Notes: a model not told the origin generated them from the letters alone. A stretch of 64,000 nucleotides of DNA from Dawidia cretensis (GCF_018598175.1 NZ_JAHESE010000013.1:62001-126000), one strand, 5' to 3'. Shown: positions 34,210 through 43,519, numbered from the stretch's first letter. Program-made: numbers and translations.

Positions 34210-35862
34210 TTAAGGATTTTTAATTACGGTATAGGTATAGAGATACGGCGCCGTGGACCGCGTAAAGTCTACGCGCACGGTATAGCTACCCGGTTCGGAA
34301 ATGCTGACTGCGGCATCGGTCGAGGTCAGGGTGCCTTGCAGCTGGTCGCTGGCAGGGCCGTAGTTGATGTCCCACCCGTTGTTGGCGCGGAACTTCAAGG
34401 CGCCGTTTACCAGGTTGACGGTCTTGCTCCAGGTTTTGCTGGTGGCATCGTAGGCCATCGGCGTGGAGCTGTCCCAGCTGCCCGGCGTGGCGGTGCCGAT
34501 CAGGCCCCAGCTATCGATCTTGTCCAGCCGGTACGTTAGCGCCTCGATGTTTACCTGCACGCGGTAATAGCCTGCCAGGGGCACGTCGATCCCTGCCGCC
34601 GCACCGTCAACGCTTAGTGCGTTCTCGCCTGCGCTGCCATAATTAATATGACCCCAGTCGGGTGCCGAGGTGAACTTGATCCACGTTGGACCGGCTATGC
34701 TTACGTAGCCTTCAAAGATCTTGTCGTTGGTGCCGGGCAATGCATAAATCGTGAGCGCGTCGGATTGAGACGGGTCGCCGCCGGAAGCCTGGTAGCCACC
34801 CGGTATCCACAGGGTAGCGGGCGTGCCGATATCGGCGTTGCGGATTACTTGATACGTATAGTTGTAGGGCGCAGCACCGCGGTTGAAGTCGAGTACGATG
34901 GTATAGTTGGCGGGCTCGTTTATATTGATGGCCGCATCGGTCTGTGCAAGGGTGCCGGCGAGCTCGTCGCTGTTGGCGGGACCGTAGTTGAGGTCCCATG
35001 CGTTGTTGGCGCGGAACTTCAGGGCGCCGCTGTTCAGGTCGGTGGTCACGCGCCATGTGCGGGTGGCCTCATCGTAGGTCATTTCGGTAGAGCTGTTCCA
35101 GCCACCGGCTGTGGCGGTGCCGATCAGGCCCCAATCTGTTTTAGTCAGTTGATAGGTGAGACCGTTGATGTCTGTATTGACCTTGTAGTACCCTTCTTCG
35201 GCTACTGTAATGGCTGGTGCATTTTCCCCTGCGTCCAGCGTAGCGGCCAATGCGCCCTGACTATAGGTTGTGTTGGGACAGGTCGGGCTTTCGGCAAAGC
35301 GGAAAGATTGGTTGTTCTGCAGGTATACATAGCCTTCGTATTGATCGTCATCGGTGGTATAGATCCCTGGTGCATTTTCGCCACCCGCTAGCCACAATGC
35401 AAGGGGTTGCTCACTCCACGGTGTGATGGTGAACGTACGCACTTCGGATGTCTGCGGAAACTTGCCGTTGAGCGCCGACGTGATGCGCAGCTGTACGGTG
35501 GCCTCGCGGTGTGGCGCGAGCTTCAGGTCGCTGACGAGCCTGGCATTGAGCTCGGACAGCGTCATGGCAAATGTGTTGCGCGCGGTAGAGCCCAGCGCGA
35601 CGGGTTGTGTAAAGTCGCGGCAGGCAGCGTCGACTTCCAGGGTATAGGTTACTTCGGTGGTGACACCGTATGCTGCTTCTTCCCAGCGGATGTCGAGCTG
35701 GTCGTCCAGGCTTTCGGCATTGATCGGTTGACTCAGCTCGGTTTCGCTGGTGGTAATAACGGCTGGGGTAGCGTCGGCTGTCAGTTGCACGCGGGTCTCG
35801 TCTTTTTCACAGGCTGCGAAGAGAAACAAGAGGCTATATAGAAGTATCGATAGTCGTTTCAT
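34210..35862 (-). CDS. susE: SusE-like starch-binding lipoprotein with duplicated modules
   Basis: A 550-residue outer-membrane lipoprotein (lipobox LFAACEKD). After a SusE N-terminal fibronectin-like domain (about residues 25-145), two copies of a roughly 195-residue bimodular unit follow. Each unit has a LW(L/I)(A/P)GG-starting module and a WGLIGTAT(A/P)G module ending GALKFRANN(A/G)WD(L/I)NYGP, the last typical of SusE/SusF starch-binding modules. Aromatic residues in these modules presumably stack on glucose rings. ATG 35862 is chosen: the upstream extension overlaps susD, is rich in Arg/Ser/Thr and has no signal peptide. It starts 10 bases after the susD stop, co-transcribed with it and the amylase. 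Confidence 0.9.
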   Translation of the reverse strand: MKRLSILLYSLLFLFAACEKDETRVQLTADATPAVITTSETELSQPINAESLDDQLDIRWEEAAYGVTTEVTYTLEVDAACRDFTQPVALGSTARNTFAMTLSELNARLVSDLKLAPHREATVQLRITSALNGKFPQTSEVRTFTITPWSEQPLALWLAGGENAPGIYTTDDDQYEGYVYLQNNQSFRFAESPTCPNTTYSQGALAATLDAGENAPAITVAEEGYYKVNTDINGLTYQLTKTDWGLIGTATAGGWNSSTEMTYDEATRTWRVTTDLNSGALKFRANNAWDLNYGPANSDELAGTLAQTDAAININEPANYTIVLDFNRGAAPYNYTYQVIRNADIGTPATLWIPGGYQASGGDPSQSDALTIYALPGTNDKIFEGYVSIAGPTWIKFTSAPDWGHINYGSAGENALSVDGAAAGIDVPLAGYYRVQVNIEALTYRLDKIDSWGLIGTATPGSWDSSTPMAYDATSKTWSKTVNLVNGALKFRANNGWDINYGPASDQLQGTLTSTDAAVSISEPGSYTVRVDFTRSTAPYLYTYTVIKNP

Positions 35863-35872
35863 GGCGTCGGCT

Positions 35873-37477
35873 TTAGTATTCAGGATTTTGGTCCAGGTTG
35901 GTGTTGATGGCACGGTCCACCAGCGGGATCGGGAAGAGGTTGACGTGCGCCGGTGTGGCAGCGCCTGCCTTGACGTTGCCTTTCCAGTCCCACAGGTAGT
36001 CGTCGCCGGTAAAGACGCCAAAGCGGATCAGGTCGGTGCGGCGTTGCGCCTCCCAGTGCAATTCGCGGCCGCGCTCATCGAGTATGAACGGCAGCGTCAG
36101 GTCGCCGTCGCCGATGTTGCCACTGTCGTCGCCATAGGCGCGGTGGCGCAGCAGGTTGATATACTGTACCGCGGTAGCGCGATCGCCGCCGGTGCCGTCG
36201 CGCAGCACGGCTTCCGCATACATGAGGTATACATCGGCCAGGCGGAACAACGGAAAGTCGGTGTCGACAAAGGTGTCGTTCTTGCCGCGCACGCCGGTAG
36301 ACGTTACGTTGCGGAACTTGCGGCTGAGGTAGCCTTCGCGGAAGTTGGTGACGTTGGTGATGTCGAGCGTCTGGCCGTCGGTAAAGAACAAGGCACGACG
36401 ATCGGTCTCGCCCGAAGGGTCGGCAAATTTGTGCACAAAGGTGTTGGTGAAGCGGCTACCCGCCCAACCACCGGATGCGGCAACGCCAATGTCGTTGACA
36501 AGATCCAGGTTACCGCCTGACGCGGCGTGTATAATAAACGTTACGCCGCCATAGCTCCGACCGTTGTCGCCGTCTTCGGCAATGGAAAAGATGATCTCCT
36601 CGCGAAGTCGGTCGTTGTCGGCCAGGAACAGTGCGCTATAATCATCGACCAGGGAGAAGGCTCCCGAGCGGATGATCTCCTGGCAATAATTGATCGCCTG
36701 CGTGTAGTGGTCGGTACCGGCGTTATCCAGGTAGGCACCGGCATTGAGGTGCAACCTCGCCAGCAGCATCCACGCCGCGGCGCGGTCGGCACGGGCATAT
36801 TCATTTGTTCCCGGCGGCGCCAGTTCCGGCAGGATGGCCGTGAGCTCCTGATCGATGTAGGCGAAGAGGTCGGCCCGTTTGATTTGCCGCGGCAGGTAAG
36901 CTCCCGGGGCATCGTCTTCGGTTACAAAGGGCACGTTGCCCCAGAGGTCAAGTGCAAAGTAGTAATAGAGCGCACGCAGAAATTTAGCTTCGGCGATGTA
37001 CTGTTTTACATCTTCGCGCAGGCCGGCTTCCAGACCATCCACACGCGACGATGCCGCGCGGATATACTCGTTGCAATACGCAATGTTGATAAAGACCCGC
37101 TGGTAAAGCAATTGCACATAGAAGTTTTGCTCAGACCAGTTGTGTGAATGGTATTCGATCAGCGACGCATCGCCCCAGGCAGAAACACATTCATCGGTGG
37201 TGATCTCCTGGGCGCTCCAATACATGCGCATGAACGACGTGGTGCCTTCGTCGGGCGCCGACAGCTCGGGCTGCCCATACTCACCACGCTGGCCCGTGAG
37301 GGTCATGGCGCCGTACAGTTTGGCGAGGAATTCTTTGTAGGACTCCGGATTTTTAAAGACCAGCGTGGCGGTCGACACGCGGGTATTCAGAGGCTCGGTG
37401 TCCAGGTCGCCCACGCAGGAGATCAGCAGGGCGGTGGTCAGCAGGGCTGCATAGGCCCGGAATATAGAGTGTTTCAT
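35873..37477 (-). CDS. susD: SusD/RagB-family starch-binding lipoprotein
   Basis: A 534-residue surface lipoprotein that caps the SusC transporter. Lipobox LLISCVGDLD is followed by the SusD N-terminal region, several TPR-like helices (for example RALYYYFALDLWGNVPFVTED) and the C-terminal SusD domain with RLADVYLMYAEAVLRDG and ELHWEAQRRTDLIRFG, both hallmark segments. It lies 17 bases after susC (37495) and before susE. In the Sus paradigm it binds starch oligosaccharides and delivers them to SusC. ATG 37477 (MKHSIFRAY) gives a normal signal peptide. Confidence 0.96.
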   Translation of the reverse strand: MKHSIFRAYAALLTTALLISCVGDLDTEPLNTRVSTATLVFKNPESYKEFLAKLYGAMTLTGQRGEYGQPELSAPDEGTTSFMRMYWSAQEITTDECVSAWGDASLIEYHSHNWSEQNFYVQLLYQRVFINIAYCNEYIRAASSRVDGLEAGLREDVKQYIAEAKFLRALYYYFALDLWGNVPFVTEDDAPGAYLPRQIKRADLFAYIDQELTAILPELAPPGTNEYARADRAAAWMLLARLHLNAGAYLDNAGTDHYTQAINYCQEIIRSGAFSLVDDYSALFLADNDRLREEIIFSIAEDGDNGRSYGGVTFIIHAASGGNLDLVNDIGVAASGGWAGSRFTNTFVHKFADPSGETDRRALFFTDGQTLDITNVTNFREGYLSRKFRNVTSTGVRGKNDTFVDTDFPLFRLADVYLMYAEAVLRDGTGGDRATAVQYINLLRHRAYGDDSGNIGDGDLTLPFILDERGRELHWEAQRRTDLIRFGVFTGDDYLWDWKGNVKAGAATPAHVNLFPIPLVDRAINTNLDQNPEY

Positions 37478-37494
37478 AAGCGTGTGGTCTGAGG

Positions 37495-40446
37495 TTAGAA
37501 CTGGCAATTCAGGTTCAGGAAATAGGACCGGGTACGGGGAAAGAAGTTGTTGTCCAATCCACCCGACACTTCGGGATCGAGGCCCGAATAGTTGGTGATG
37601 ACGAATGCGTTCTGCACCCCCACCCCTACGCGCACGTTGAGTCGTTCGCGGTATACGTTCTCCCAGGTGTAGCCCAGGTTGATATTGTCCATGCGAAAGA
37701 AGGAGGCGTTCTCGATGTAGAAGTCAGAGAAGCGAGTCCTGAGACCCGTCGTAAACCGGGTTTTGTCCGCTTGTGTGCTGACGTTGGCCAGGAACTCCTG
37801 CGAATTAAACAGCGACTGGTATGTGCTGTTGGCGGCGACGTTGTTATAGACATAGTTGCCCAGATTGGCACGGCCCATGAAAGAAAAGTCCCAGTGTTTA
37901 ATGTTGAGCCGCGAGTTGATACCCATATACACAATCGGGTCGGGCTGTTTATAGCTGTAAAGGTCGCTGGAGTTGACGGAACCGTCGCCGTTGCGGTCTA
38001 CATAGACGTCTTCCACGGGACGGCCTTGCGCATCATATACCTGCTGGTATACATAGTAGGCCGAGCGCGGATAGCTTACGCGGTGCGCCTGAATCGTACC
38101 CGCGGTGGTCGCGCCTACGCCGCCCGTCGGCACAAAGTAGTCGGGGTCGTTGTTCAGCGTCAGCTTGGTTACTTCATTTTTATTATAGGTTATGTTGTAG
38201 CCCACGGTCCACTGCACGTCGTCGTTCGAGATCACGTCGGCGTTGATGTTTAGCTCCACTCCGCGGTTTACAATGCTGCCGACGTTGCTGATGACACTGC
38301 CTGTAAAGTTCGTGCCCGCCGCCGGGGCGATGTAAGAGATCAGGTCGGTGGATTCTTTGCGGTATACATCCAATGAACCGGTGATCTTGTTCTGCCACAG
38401 ACCGTAGTCAACACCGGCGTTCCAGGTCCTGGCCGTCTCCCACTTGATCAGCTGGTTGTAGCCGTCGGGGCGCAGCGTATTGTAATACGTTGAGCCAAAG
38501 GGATAACGCGCGGCATTGTCGCTGCGGGTATAGGTAGCAATGTACGGGTAGTCGTTGCCGACAATGTCTTGTTGACCGGTGACACCATATCCCAGGCGCA
38601 GTTTCAGGTCAGACACGCTTTGGCTGTTTTTCAGGAAGTTTTCTTGGTTGATCTTCCAACCCAGGGCTATGGAAGGAAACAACCCCCAACGCACATCCTT
38701 GTCGAAGCGCGATGTAGCGTCATTACGCAGGGTAGCGGTGACCATATACTTATCGTGGAAAGTATAGTTGGCACGACCGAAGAAGGACAGCAGGTAATAC
38801 TCGGTTTCGTAGACATTGACGCGGGTGGCGCCTTCGCCGGCGCGGGTCATGGTGGAGTCGGCACCTTCGCTGTAGAAGTGCGCCCAGGAATACCCGCCCA
38901 TCACGTCGAGCTTGCCCGAGAGCGACGGCAGCTCTTTGCTGTAGTCTACATAGAAGTCGAGCAGTTGGTTTTTGGCGGTGGCTTCATACGGGTTCAGGCG
39001 GCCCTGTGCGACCGAGGGCAAGTATACCCACTGGGTGCTGTCGGCTACGTTGTTGTGGCCGGAGGTTTGTTGATAGTCATAGCCCAGGTTGAGCGTGGCG
39101 CGCAGGCCTTTTACAAAGGGGGCGCTGTATTCAAATTTCGCGCTCCCGATGCTGCGCTTGACGATCGATGTATTATTTGTCAGGGCGAGGCGTGCCACGG
39201 GGTTGCCAGGCGCCAGGTCGATGCTGGCGCCGTTGCGTGTCCAGGTGGTATATCCGCGCCAGCCGGGGCTGTAAACAGGTTTCGTGGGATCGTAGGCGAT
39301 GGCATCGCCGATGGCGCCCTGGTCCGCAAAGTTGTTGGTATTGTACATTCCCTTTACGTTGATGGCAATCTTGAGCGCGCCATCGAGCAGGCTGGGGTCG
39401 AGCGCGATGGAGGCGGTGGTTCGCTCGAAGTTATAGGTCTTTAATATGCCATCGGTATTGTTATATCCTACCGATACGCGATACGGTATTTTATAGGCGG
39501 TGCCCGATACCGTCAGGTTGTGGTCCTGGCCGACGGCGGCATCTTTATAAATCTCGTCCTGCCAGTCGGTGTTGGCATCGCCGAGCAGGGAAAGCGCCAG
39601 CGGGTTGGATGCGTAGTGCTCGCGCACCCGCGAACGAAATTCGTCGGCACTATATACGTCTACCTTGCGCGGTGCGGTGGCAATAGTAGCCGTGGCGTTA
39701 TACGACACCGAAAATGCACGACCGCCACGCTTGGTGGTAATGAGGATGACACCGTTGGATGCCCGCAAGCCATAGATGGCCGTGGCGGACGCATCTTTTA
39801 ACACGGTGAAGGTTTCAATATCGTTCGGATTGATGGTGGACAGGATGTTGGGCGAGCCTCCCAGGTTGTTGTTGGTGATCGGAACGCCGTCGATGACAAT
39901 GAGCGGGTCGTTGCTGGCGCTGAGGGATGAGCCGCCGCGGATGCGGATGGTCGAGGTGTTACCCGGCGCGCCACTGTTGGAGGTGATGGCCACGCCGGCC
40001 ACTTTCCCCATGAGTAGCTCTTGCGGCGAGTTGACGACACCTTTATTAAAGGCGCGCGAGTCGACTACCGCCAGCGATCCCGTGGCGTCGGCTTTTTTTA
40101 TGGTGCCATAACCCACCACGACCACTTCATTGAGGGTCGCTACGTCGGGGTCGAGGGTGATGCTGAGGTTGGTTTGGCCGGCGACGGCTACTTCGCGCGT
40201 GGCGTACCCCACGAACGTGATGACGAGCGTGGCCTGATCGTGCACGGTGATGCTGAACTTTCCCTGGGCGTCGGTGACAGTGCCGTTGACGGTGCCTTTT
40301 TCCAATACGTTTGCTCCGGGTATGGTGGCGCCGTCGTCGGAAGCCAATACAGTGCCCGTGACGGTGCGGGTCTGTGCCCAGGCGTGGGAGGCCAGCAGGC
40401 AGAGCAGCAGGAGCACTTTGCCTGTGAGCCGATAGATTCTGTTCAT
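37495..40446 (-). CDS. susC: SusC/RagA-family TonB-linked outer-membrane transporter
   Basis: A 983-residue TonB-dependent transporter. Signal peptide (LLLLCLLASHAWAQ), a carboxypeptidase-like CarbopepD_reg domain (TVTGTVLASDDGATIPGANVL), a TonB plug with the SusC signature (LNEVVVVGYGTIKKADATGS, IRGGSSLSASNDPLIVIDGVPI, IYGLRASNGVILITTKRG), then a 22-strand barrel ending NLNCQF with a terminal Phe. With SusD it should import malto-oligosaccharides into the periplasm. ATG 40446 (MNRIYRLTGK) is preferred; a longer N-terminus would push the signal peptide inward. First gene of the structural operon, with candidate operators upstream at 40501-40515. Confidence 0.96.
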   Translation of the reverse strand: MNRIYRLTGKVLLLLCLLASHAWAQTRTVTGTVLASDDGATIPGANVLEKGTVNGTVTDAQGKFSITVHDQATLVITFVGYATREVAVAGQTNLSITLDPDVATLNEVVVVGYGTIKKADATGSLAVVDSRAFNKGVVNSPQELLMGKVAGVAITSNSGAPGNTSTIRIRGGSSLSASNDPLIVIDGVPITNNNLGGSPNILSTINPNDIETFTVLKDASATAIYGLRASNGVILITTKRGGRAFSVSYNATATIATAPRKVDVYSADEFRSRVREHYASNPLALSLLGDANTDWQDEIYKDAAVGQDHNLTVSGTAYKIPYRVSVGYNNTDGILKTYNFERTTASIALDPSLLDGALKIAINVKGMYNTNNFADQGAIGDAIAYDPTKPVYSPGWRGYTTWTRNGASIDLAPGNPVARLALTNNTSIVKRSIGSAKFEYSAPFVKGLRATLNLGYDYQQTSGHNNVADSTQWVYLPSVAQGRLNPYEATAKNQLLDFYVDYSKELPSLSGKLDVMGGYSWAHFYSEGADSTMTRAGEGATRVNVYETEYYLLSFFGRANYTFHDKYMVTATLRNDATSRFDKDVRWGLFPSIALGWKINQENFLKNSQSVSDLKLRLGYGVTGQQDIVGNDYPYIATYTRSDNAARYPFGSTYYNTLRPDGYNQLIKWETARTWNAGVDYGLWQNKITGSLDVYRKESTDLISYIAPAAGTNFTGSVISNVGSIVNRGVELNINADVISNDDVQWTVGYNITYNKNEVTKLTLNNDPDYFVPTGGVGATTAGTIQAHRVSYPRSAYYVYQQVYDAQGRPVEDVYVDRNGDGSVNSSDLYSYKQPDPIVYMGINSRLNIKHWDFSFMGRANLGNYVYNNVAANSTYQSLFNSQEFLANVSTQADKTRFTTGLRTRFSDFYIENASFFRMDNINLGYTWENVYRERLNVRVGVGVQNAFVITNYSGLDPEVSGGLDNNFFPRTRSYFLNLNCQF

Positions 40447-40500
40447 ACGGTTTGGGTTAGATGGTTGTTTCGCATTGCGCAAGCGCCGATCGAAGGGGTG

Positions 40501-40515
40501 CGTTTCAAACGTTTG
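40501..40515. promoter_or_regulatory. Candidate LacI/SusR-type operator upstream of susC
   Basis: CGTTTCAAACGTTTG contains overlapping palindromes CGTTTCAAACG and CAAACGTTTG, 55-70 bases before the susC ATG. A related CGTTTGCGAAAC is found further upstream (about 40619-40630). CAAACGTTTG is the core of many LacI-family operators, and LacI-type MalR regulators control starch genes in some Bacteroidota. The adjacent SusR-like protein is the alternative ligand. Confidence 0.35.
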
Positions 40516-40678
40516 CGCGATGGAACAAAGAACGCGGCCCAAGGCGGGTCGCTTCAACTCTTCGGATCAAAATCTAGAAAAAAGATGGCGTGTAAGATCC
40601 TTAATTTACTGTCGTACAACCGTTTGCGAAACCCCTTGGTCGGGAAAAATCTCATCCTTTTAAAGGCATTCCAACGGG

Positions 40679-42277
40679 TTATAATGCGCGGATAGCCATG
40701 ATCTGCCTGTCAAATCCCTCGTTGGGCAAGATGGACTTGTTGCGGAGACGCGTTTTGTAGGTGTAGATCGTCGTGACGGAATAGTCGAGGATGCGGGCGA
40801 TCTTATCATGGTCGTGAATGCCCATGCGGATGAGTGCGAAGATTCGCAACTCGGTATTGAGCAACTGTCCCTCCTTTAATACAATGCGGTCTTCTTCTTT
40901 AAAGAGCGCGTTGAAGGCGTATACGAAGTCGGGGAAAAGTTTGAGGAAGACTTTATCGAAATTGTGGTAGAGGTCTTCCCGCTCTTTTTTTACGTTGATG
41001 CTTTCGATGGTAAAGCGCATGTCTTCCAGCTTTTTGGTCATGAGCTTTAGCTCCAGCGTTTTTTTTAGTGCATCCAGGCGCGTGATGTACTCGGCCGTGG
41101 TGGTGAAGTAATACCACACGTACTCTTCTTTGATCTTGTTGGCGTCGCGCAGCTGATGGTTCGTTTCGGTCAGTACATGGTTGGCATCGGAAATGGTCTT
41201 TTCCGCGGCCCGCAGTTTTTGAAATTGTTTGTAGATGATGATGGCAAAGCCGATCGTGACAACCGACAGCAGGGTGATGATGGTGGAATAGAACATCAGG
41301 ATGCGCCGCCGCGATTCCACCAGGCTGAGCTGCTTGCCTTCGATGATGGGAAATACCGCGGCCACCTGCACCTTACGATGGCGTGCGCCGTAGTAGTTGG
41401 CGTCTTCCATGGCAATCTTGACATATTTATAGGCGCCGTGTACATCGCCTTCTTTGTACAGCATATCTGCCAGGTTGAGCGTGGCGAGCGTTTCTTTTGT
41501 CGACGCACGAATGTCGGCAATGGCCGCGCGGATCAGCATTTCTTTGGCCCTGATGGGCTCATTACTATAGAAGTAAATAAAGCTGAGCGTGCTGGCGGCC
41601 ACGGCAAAGTCGGCATCGGCGAGATTGTGTTGTGCAATAAGCGATTCAAAGGCCTGGCGGGCTTCGGGCATTTCACGCAAGTGCAAATGTTTGAGTCCTT
41701 TCATGAGCCCATACAACGGCCGGTCCGGGCGTACAAGCGCCATGGCCGAGTCGATGTAGGCATTGCCTTGCCGTGTGTACTGCGTACTGTAGAAGTTATC
41801 GCGATTGAAATCCGACAGGTCGTAGCTGGTGCGGGCGCGGAGAAAATAGTACGCGGCGCGCAGGCTGTCCGTGAGGCCGGAGGGGTGCAATGTACGCAAG
41901 GTATCGAGGGCTTCGTTGAACAGTCCGGAAGAGACTAATATAAAGCCCAGGTTGATTCGCGCGGCGGCAATTTTGTTCGGGTCGCGCAGGTAGCGGGCCA
42001 GGTGTTGCAGCTTGCGGGCGTAGATGAAGGCCGAATCGTAGATAAAAGACTTATACTCTTCGTAGATGGCATTGTATACTGTGTACTGTTGCACAGAGTC
42101 TATCTTGCCCAGTTGCCGTTTATAGCCTTCAATGCGGGCGAGCTTTTCTTTTAAAAAGACGTCGCGCTTTTCGATGGTGTTGTTAAGCTGTTGCAACAGG
42201 CTATCAATGTCGGGGGCAGCCTTGGCACAGCCCAGCGACACAACGATACATAAGCCTACTGTCAGGAAAAACCGCAT
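40679..42277 (-). CDS. susR: SusR-like membrane-bound transcriptional regulator (DUF6377)
   Basis: A 532-residue regulator in the SusR style. It has a signal/anchor at the N-terminus, a periplasmic stretch of tetratricopeptide-like helices (residues 20-310), one transmembrane segment (MFYSTIITLLSVVTIGFAIIIY), a coiled coil and a C-terminal LuxR-like helix-turn-helix (LNTELRIFALIRMGIHDHDKIARILDYSVTTIYTYKTRLRNKS). In Bacteroides, SusR binds maltose in the periplasm and activates the sus operon, and its position next to susC here supports the same role. The gap of 232 bases to susC contains the candidate operators. ATG 42277 (MRFFLTVGL) gives a clean signal segment. Confidence 0.85.
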   Translation of the reverse strand: MRFFLTVGLCIVVSLGCAKAAPDIDSLLQQLNNTIEKRDVFLKEKLARIEGYKRQLGKIDSVQQYTVYNAIYEEYKSFIYDSAFIYARKLQHLARYLRDPNKIAAARINLGFILVSSGLFNEALDTLRTLHPSGLTDSLRAAYYFLRARTSYDLSDFNRDNFYSTQYTRQGNAYIDSAMALVRPDRPLYGLMKGLKHLHLREMPEARQAFESLIAQHNLADADFAVAASTLSFIYFYSNEPIRAKEMLIRAAIADIRASTKETLATLNLADMLYKEGDVHGAYKYVKIAMEDANYYGARHRKVQVAAVFPIIEGKQLSLVESRRRILMFYSTIITLLSVVTIGFAIIIYKQFQKLRAAEKTISDANHVLTETNHQLRDANKIKEEYVWYYFTTTAEYITRLDALKKTLELKLMTKKLEDMRFTIESINVKKEREDLYHNFDKVFLKLFPDFVYAFNALFKEEDRIVLKEGQLLNTELRIFALIRMGIHDHDKIARILDYSVTTIYTYKTRLRNKSILPNEGFDRQIMAIRAL

Positions 42278-42317
42278 AAAGATTGGATAGAGTCTGGATC
42301 CACTGCGGTCCACCAAC

Positions 42318-42336
42318 GGGTAAAACGGAGTAGCCC
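42318..42336. repeat. Short dispersed sequence also found at 7645-7664
   Basis: GGGTAAAACGGAGTAGCCC here and GGTAAAACGGCGTAGCTACC at 7645-7664 share 15 of 17 core bases. Both lie between genes, next to a related inverted copy (GTGGCTACC at about 42391; TTTTACC at about 7698). They may be ends of a small repeat or terminator-like element. Confidence 0.35.
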
Positions 42337-42398
42337 AGACAAGATAGAAAGCTTTGTCCAAAGGGACAAGCGGCGAGGCCGGGTGGCTACCTGCTAAT

Positions 42399-42623
42399 TC
42401 ACTCTTGCGACGGTATGCGGCGCATGGTGCAGAGGGGGATTTCTGCAGTATGTGCTTTGGGTGTAGGATGATGGGTGATGTAGAAGAGACCGTTAACGGT
42501 GGCGATATAGGTTAGGATGCAGACGGGGCATTTGGGAATTAGTAGGGCGAGTGGGAAGAGTAATGCGAGTGCTGCACGACGGGTGTGTTGTTTTTTTGGC
42601 TTTGAATGTTGGCAGCAGTTCAT
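42399..42623 (-). CDS. Small Cys-rich membrane protein
   Basis: A 74-residue protein. After a Cys-Cys-x-His start (MNCCQHSKPKKQHTRR) comes one or two hydrophobic segments with the motif PKCPVC (AALALLFPLALLIPKCPVCILTYIATVNGLFYI). Small Bacteroidota proteins with a PKCPxC motif in a membrane segment occur elsewhere and may take part in metal handling, but no role is established. ATG 42623 is chosen because the upstream extension would be read from the dispersed repeat. It is alone, on the same strand as DUF899 and susR. Confidence 0.5.
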   Translation of the reverse strand: MNCCQHSKPKKQHTRRAALALLFPLALLIPKCPVCILTYIATVNGLFYITHHPTPKAHTAEIPLCTMRRIPSQE

Positions 42624-42653
42624 GTTGTAGGCTTCGGGCTTTAAATTTTTATA

Positions 42654-42745
42654 CGCCAGTCTGAAGACTGGCACCAGGGTAGGCACAAGTCTCCGCCCCG
42701 AGACGGGGCTAAGACTTGCGCCAGATGCCGTGTAATTTCTTGCGG
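42654..42745. repeat. Second copy of the palindromic dispersed element
   Basis: Contains GCCAGTC TGAA GACTGGC (42655-42672) and the nested inverted repeat CAAGTCT..GCCCCG / CGGGGC..AGACTTG (about 42686-42718), followed by GCGCCAGATGCCGTGTAATT. In reverse complement it aligns with 1688-1829: CTGG, CAAGTCTT, GACTTG, CAGTCT-AGACTG in the same order. Compared with that copy it lacks the CCCGAT hairpin and the 11-bp terminal inverted repeat. Confidence 0.6.
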
Positions 42746-42766
42746 CCTTGGGGGTAAGGTATTGCG

Positions 42767-43519
42767 TTAGTGGCAGCAGTTACTTTTCACTGGGACGGCT
42801 TCGTATTTGTCGTGGTGGCGGACCCAGTCGGTGAGGTCTTTGTTGGGGCCGTTTTCGTTGCGACCCAGGGGGGTCATGTCTAAATAAGCGTAGGCGCCTA
42901 CGAGGGACTCGTCGCCGCGACCGTAGGAGGAGTAGGTGTGGTATACGGTGCCTTGCTCGTCTTTGTAGAACACGCTGGTGCCGGGGAGCTCTTCGCTTTC
43001 GAATGGTATCATGTTATAGTTGTAGTATACCTTTCCGTTTGCGTCTGATTTGGGGAACGATACGTGGAAGTCGAAGTTGAAGTCGCTTTCGTAGGATGAT
43101 ACCCATTTGAATTTCCAGCCCATGCGTTTTTTAAAGGCCTCAATCTCGGGCAGCGTGGCGCGCGATACGGATACAAAGGTGACGTCGTGGTGCATGAGGT
43201 GCTGGTTGGCGCTGTCGGCGTGATCCGCTTTGAAGGAGCAGCCTACGCATCCTTCCTCCCAGCCCGGCCCAAACATGAAGTGCTGAATGATCAGCTGGCT
43301 GCGGCCGTCGAATAGCTGGCTGAGGGTTTCTTTACCGTGGGGACCCAGGAAGATATACTCCTTATCGACTTTTACCCAGGGCAGGGCGCGGCGCTGGCGG
43401 GCGAGCTCGTCCTGGAGGCGCATCATCTCTTTTTCCTTTTCGAGGTATTTCCGCCGGGCAGCAAGCCACTGCTCCTGGGATACGATCCGGGACTCCGGCT
43501 CTGATTGGTGTATGTGCAT
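42767..43519 (-). CDS. DUF899 thioredoxin-like protein
   Basis: A 250-residue cytoplasmic protein of the DUF899 family, which has a thioredoxin-like fold. Family features visible: YLEKEKEMMRLQDELARQRRALPWVKVDKEYIF at the start, LIIQHFMFGPGWEEGCVGCSFKADH with a CxxC pair, a YESDFNFDFHVSF segment and the C-terminal SYGRGDESLVGAYAYLDMTPLGRNE. The function is not established; a redox or stress role is likely. It is divergent from the GlxA-type regulator and may be its target; that is inference from position only. Confidence 0.9.
   Translation of the reverse strand: MHIHQSEPESRIVSQEQWLAARRKYLEKEKEMMRLQDELARQRRALPWVKVDKEYIFLGPHGKETLSQLFDGRSQLIIQHFMFGPGWEEGCVGCSFKADHADSANQHLMHHDVTFVSVSRATLPEIEAFKKRMGWKFKWVSSYESDFNFDFHVSFPKSDANGKVYYNYNMIPFESEELPGTSVFYKDEQGTVYHTYSSYGRGDESLVGAYAYLDMTPLGRNENGPNKDLTDWVRHHDKYEAVPVKSNCCH

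Noticed and set aside
35863-36021. N-terminal extension of 53 residues on SusE
   Set aside because: It overlaps susD and gives an Arg/Ser/Thr-rich, non-signal sequence; the lipoprotein signal starts at 35862.
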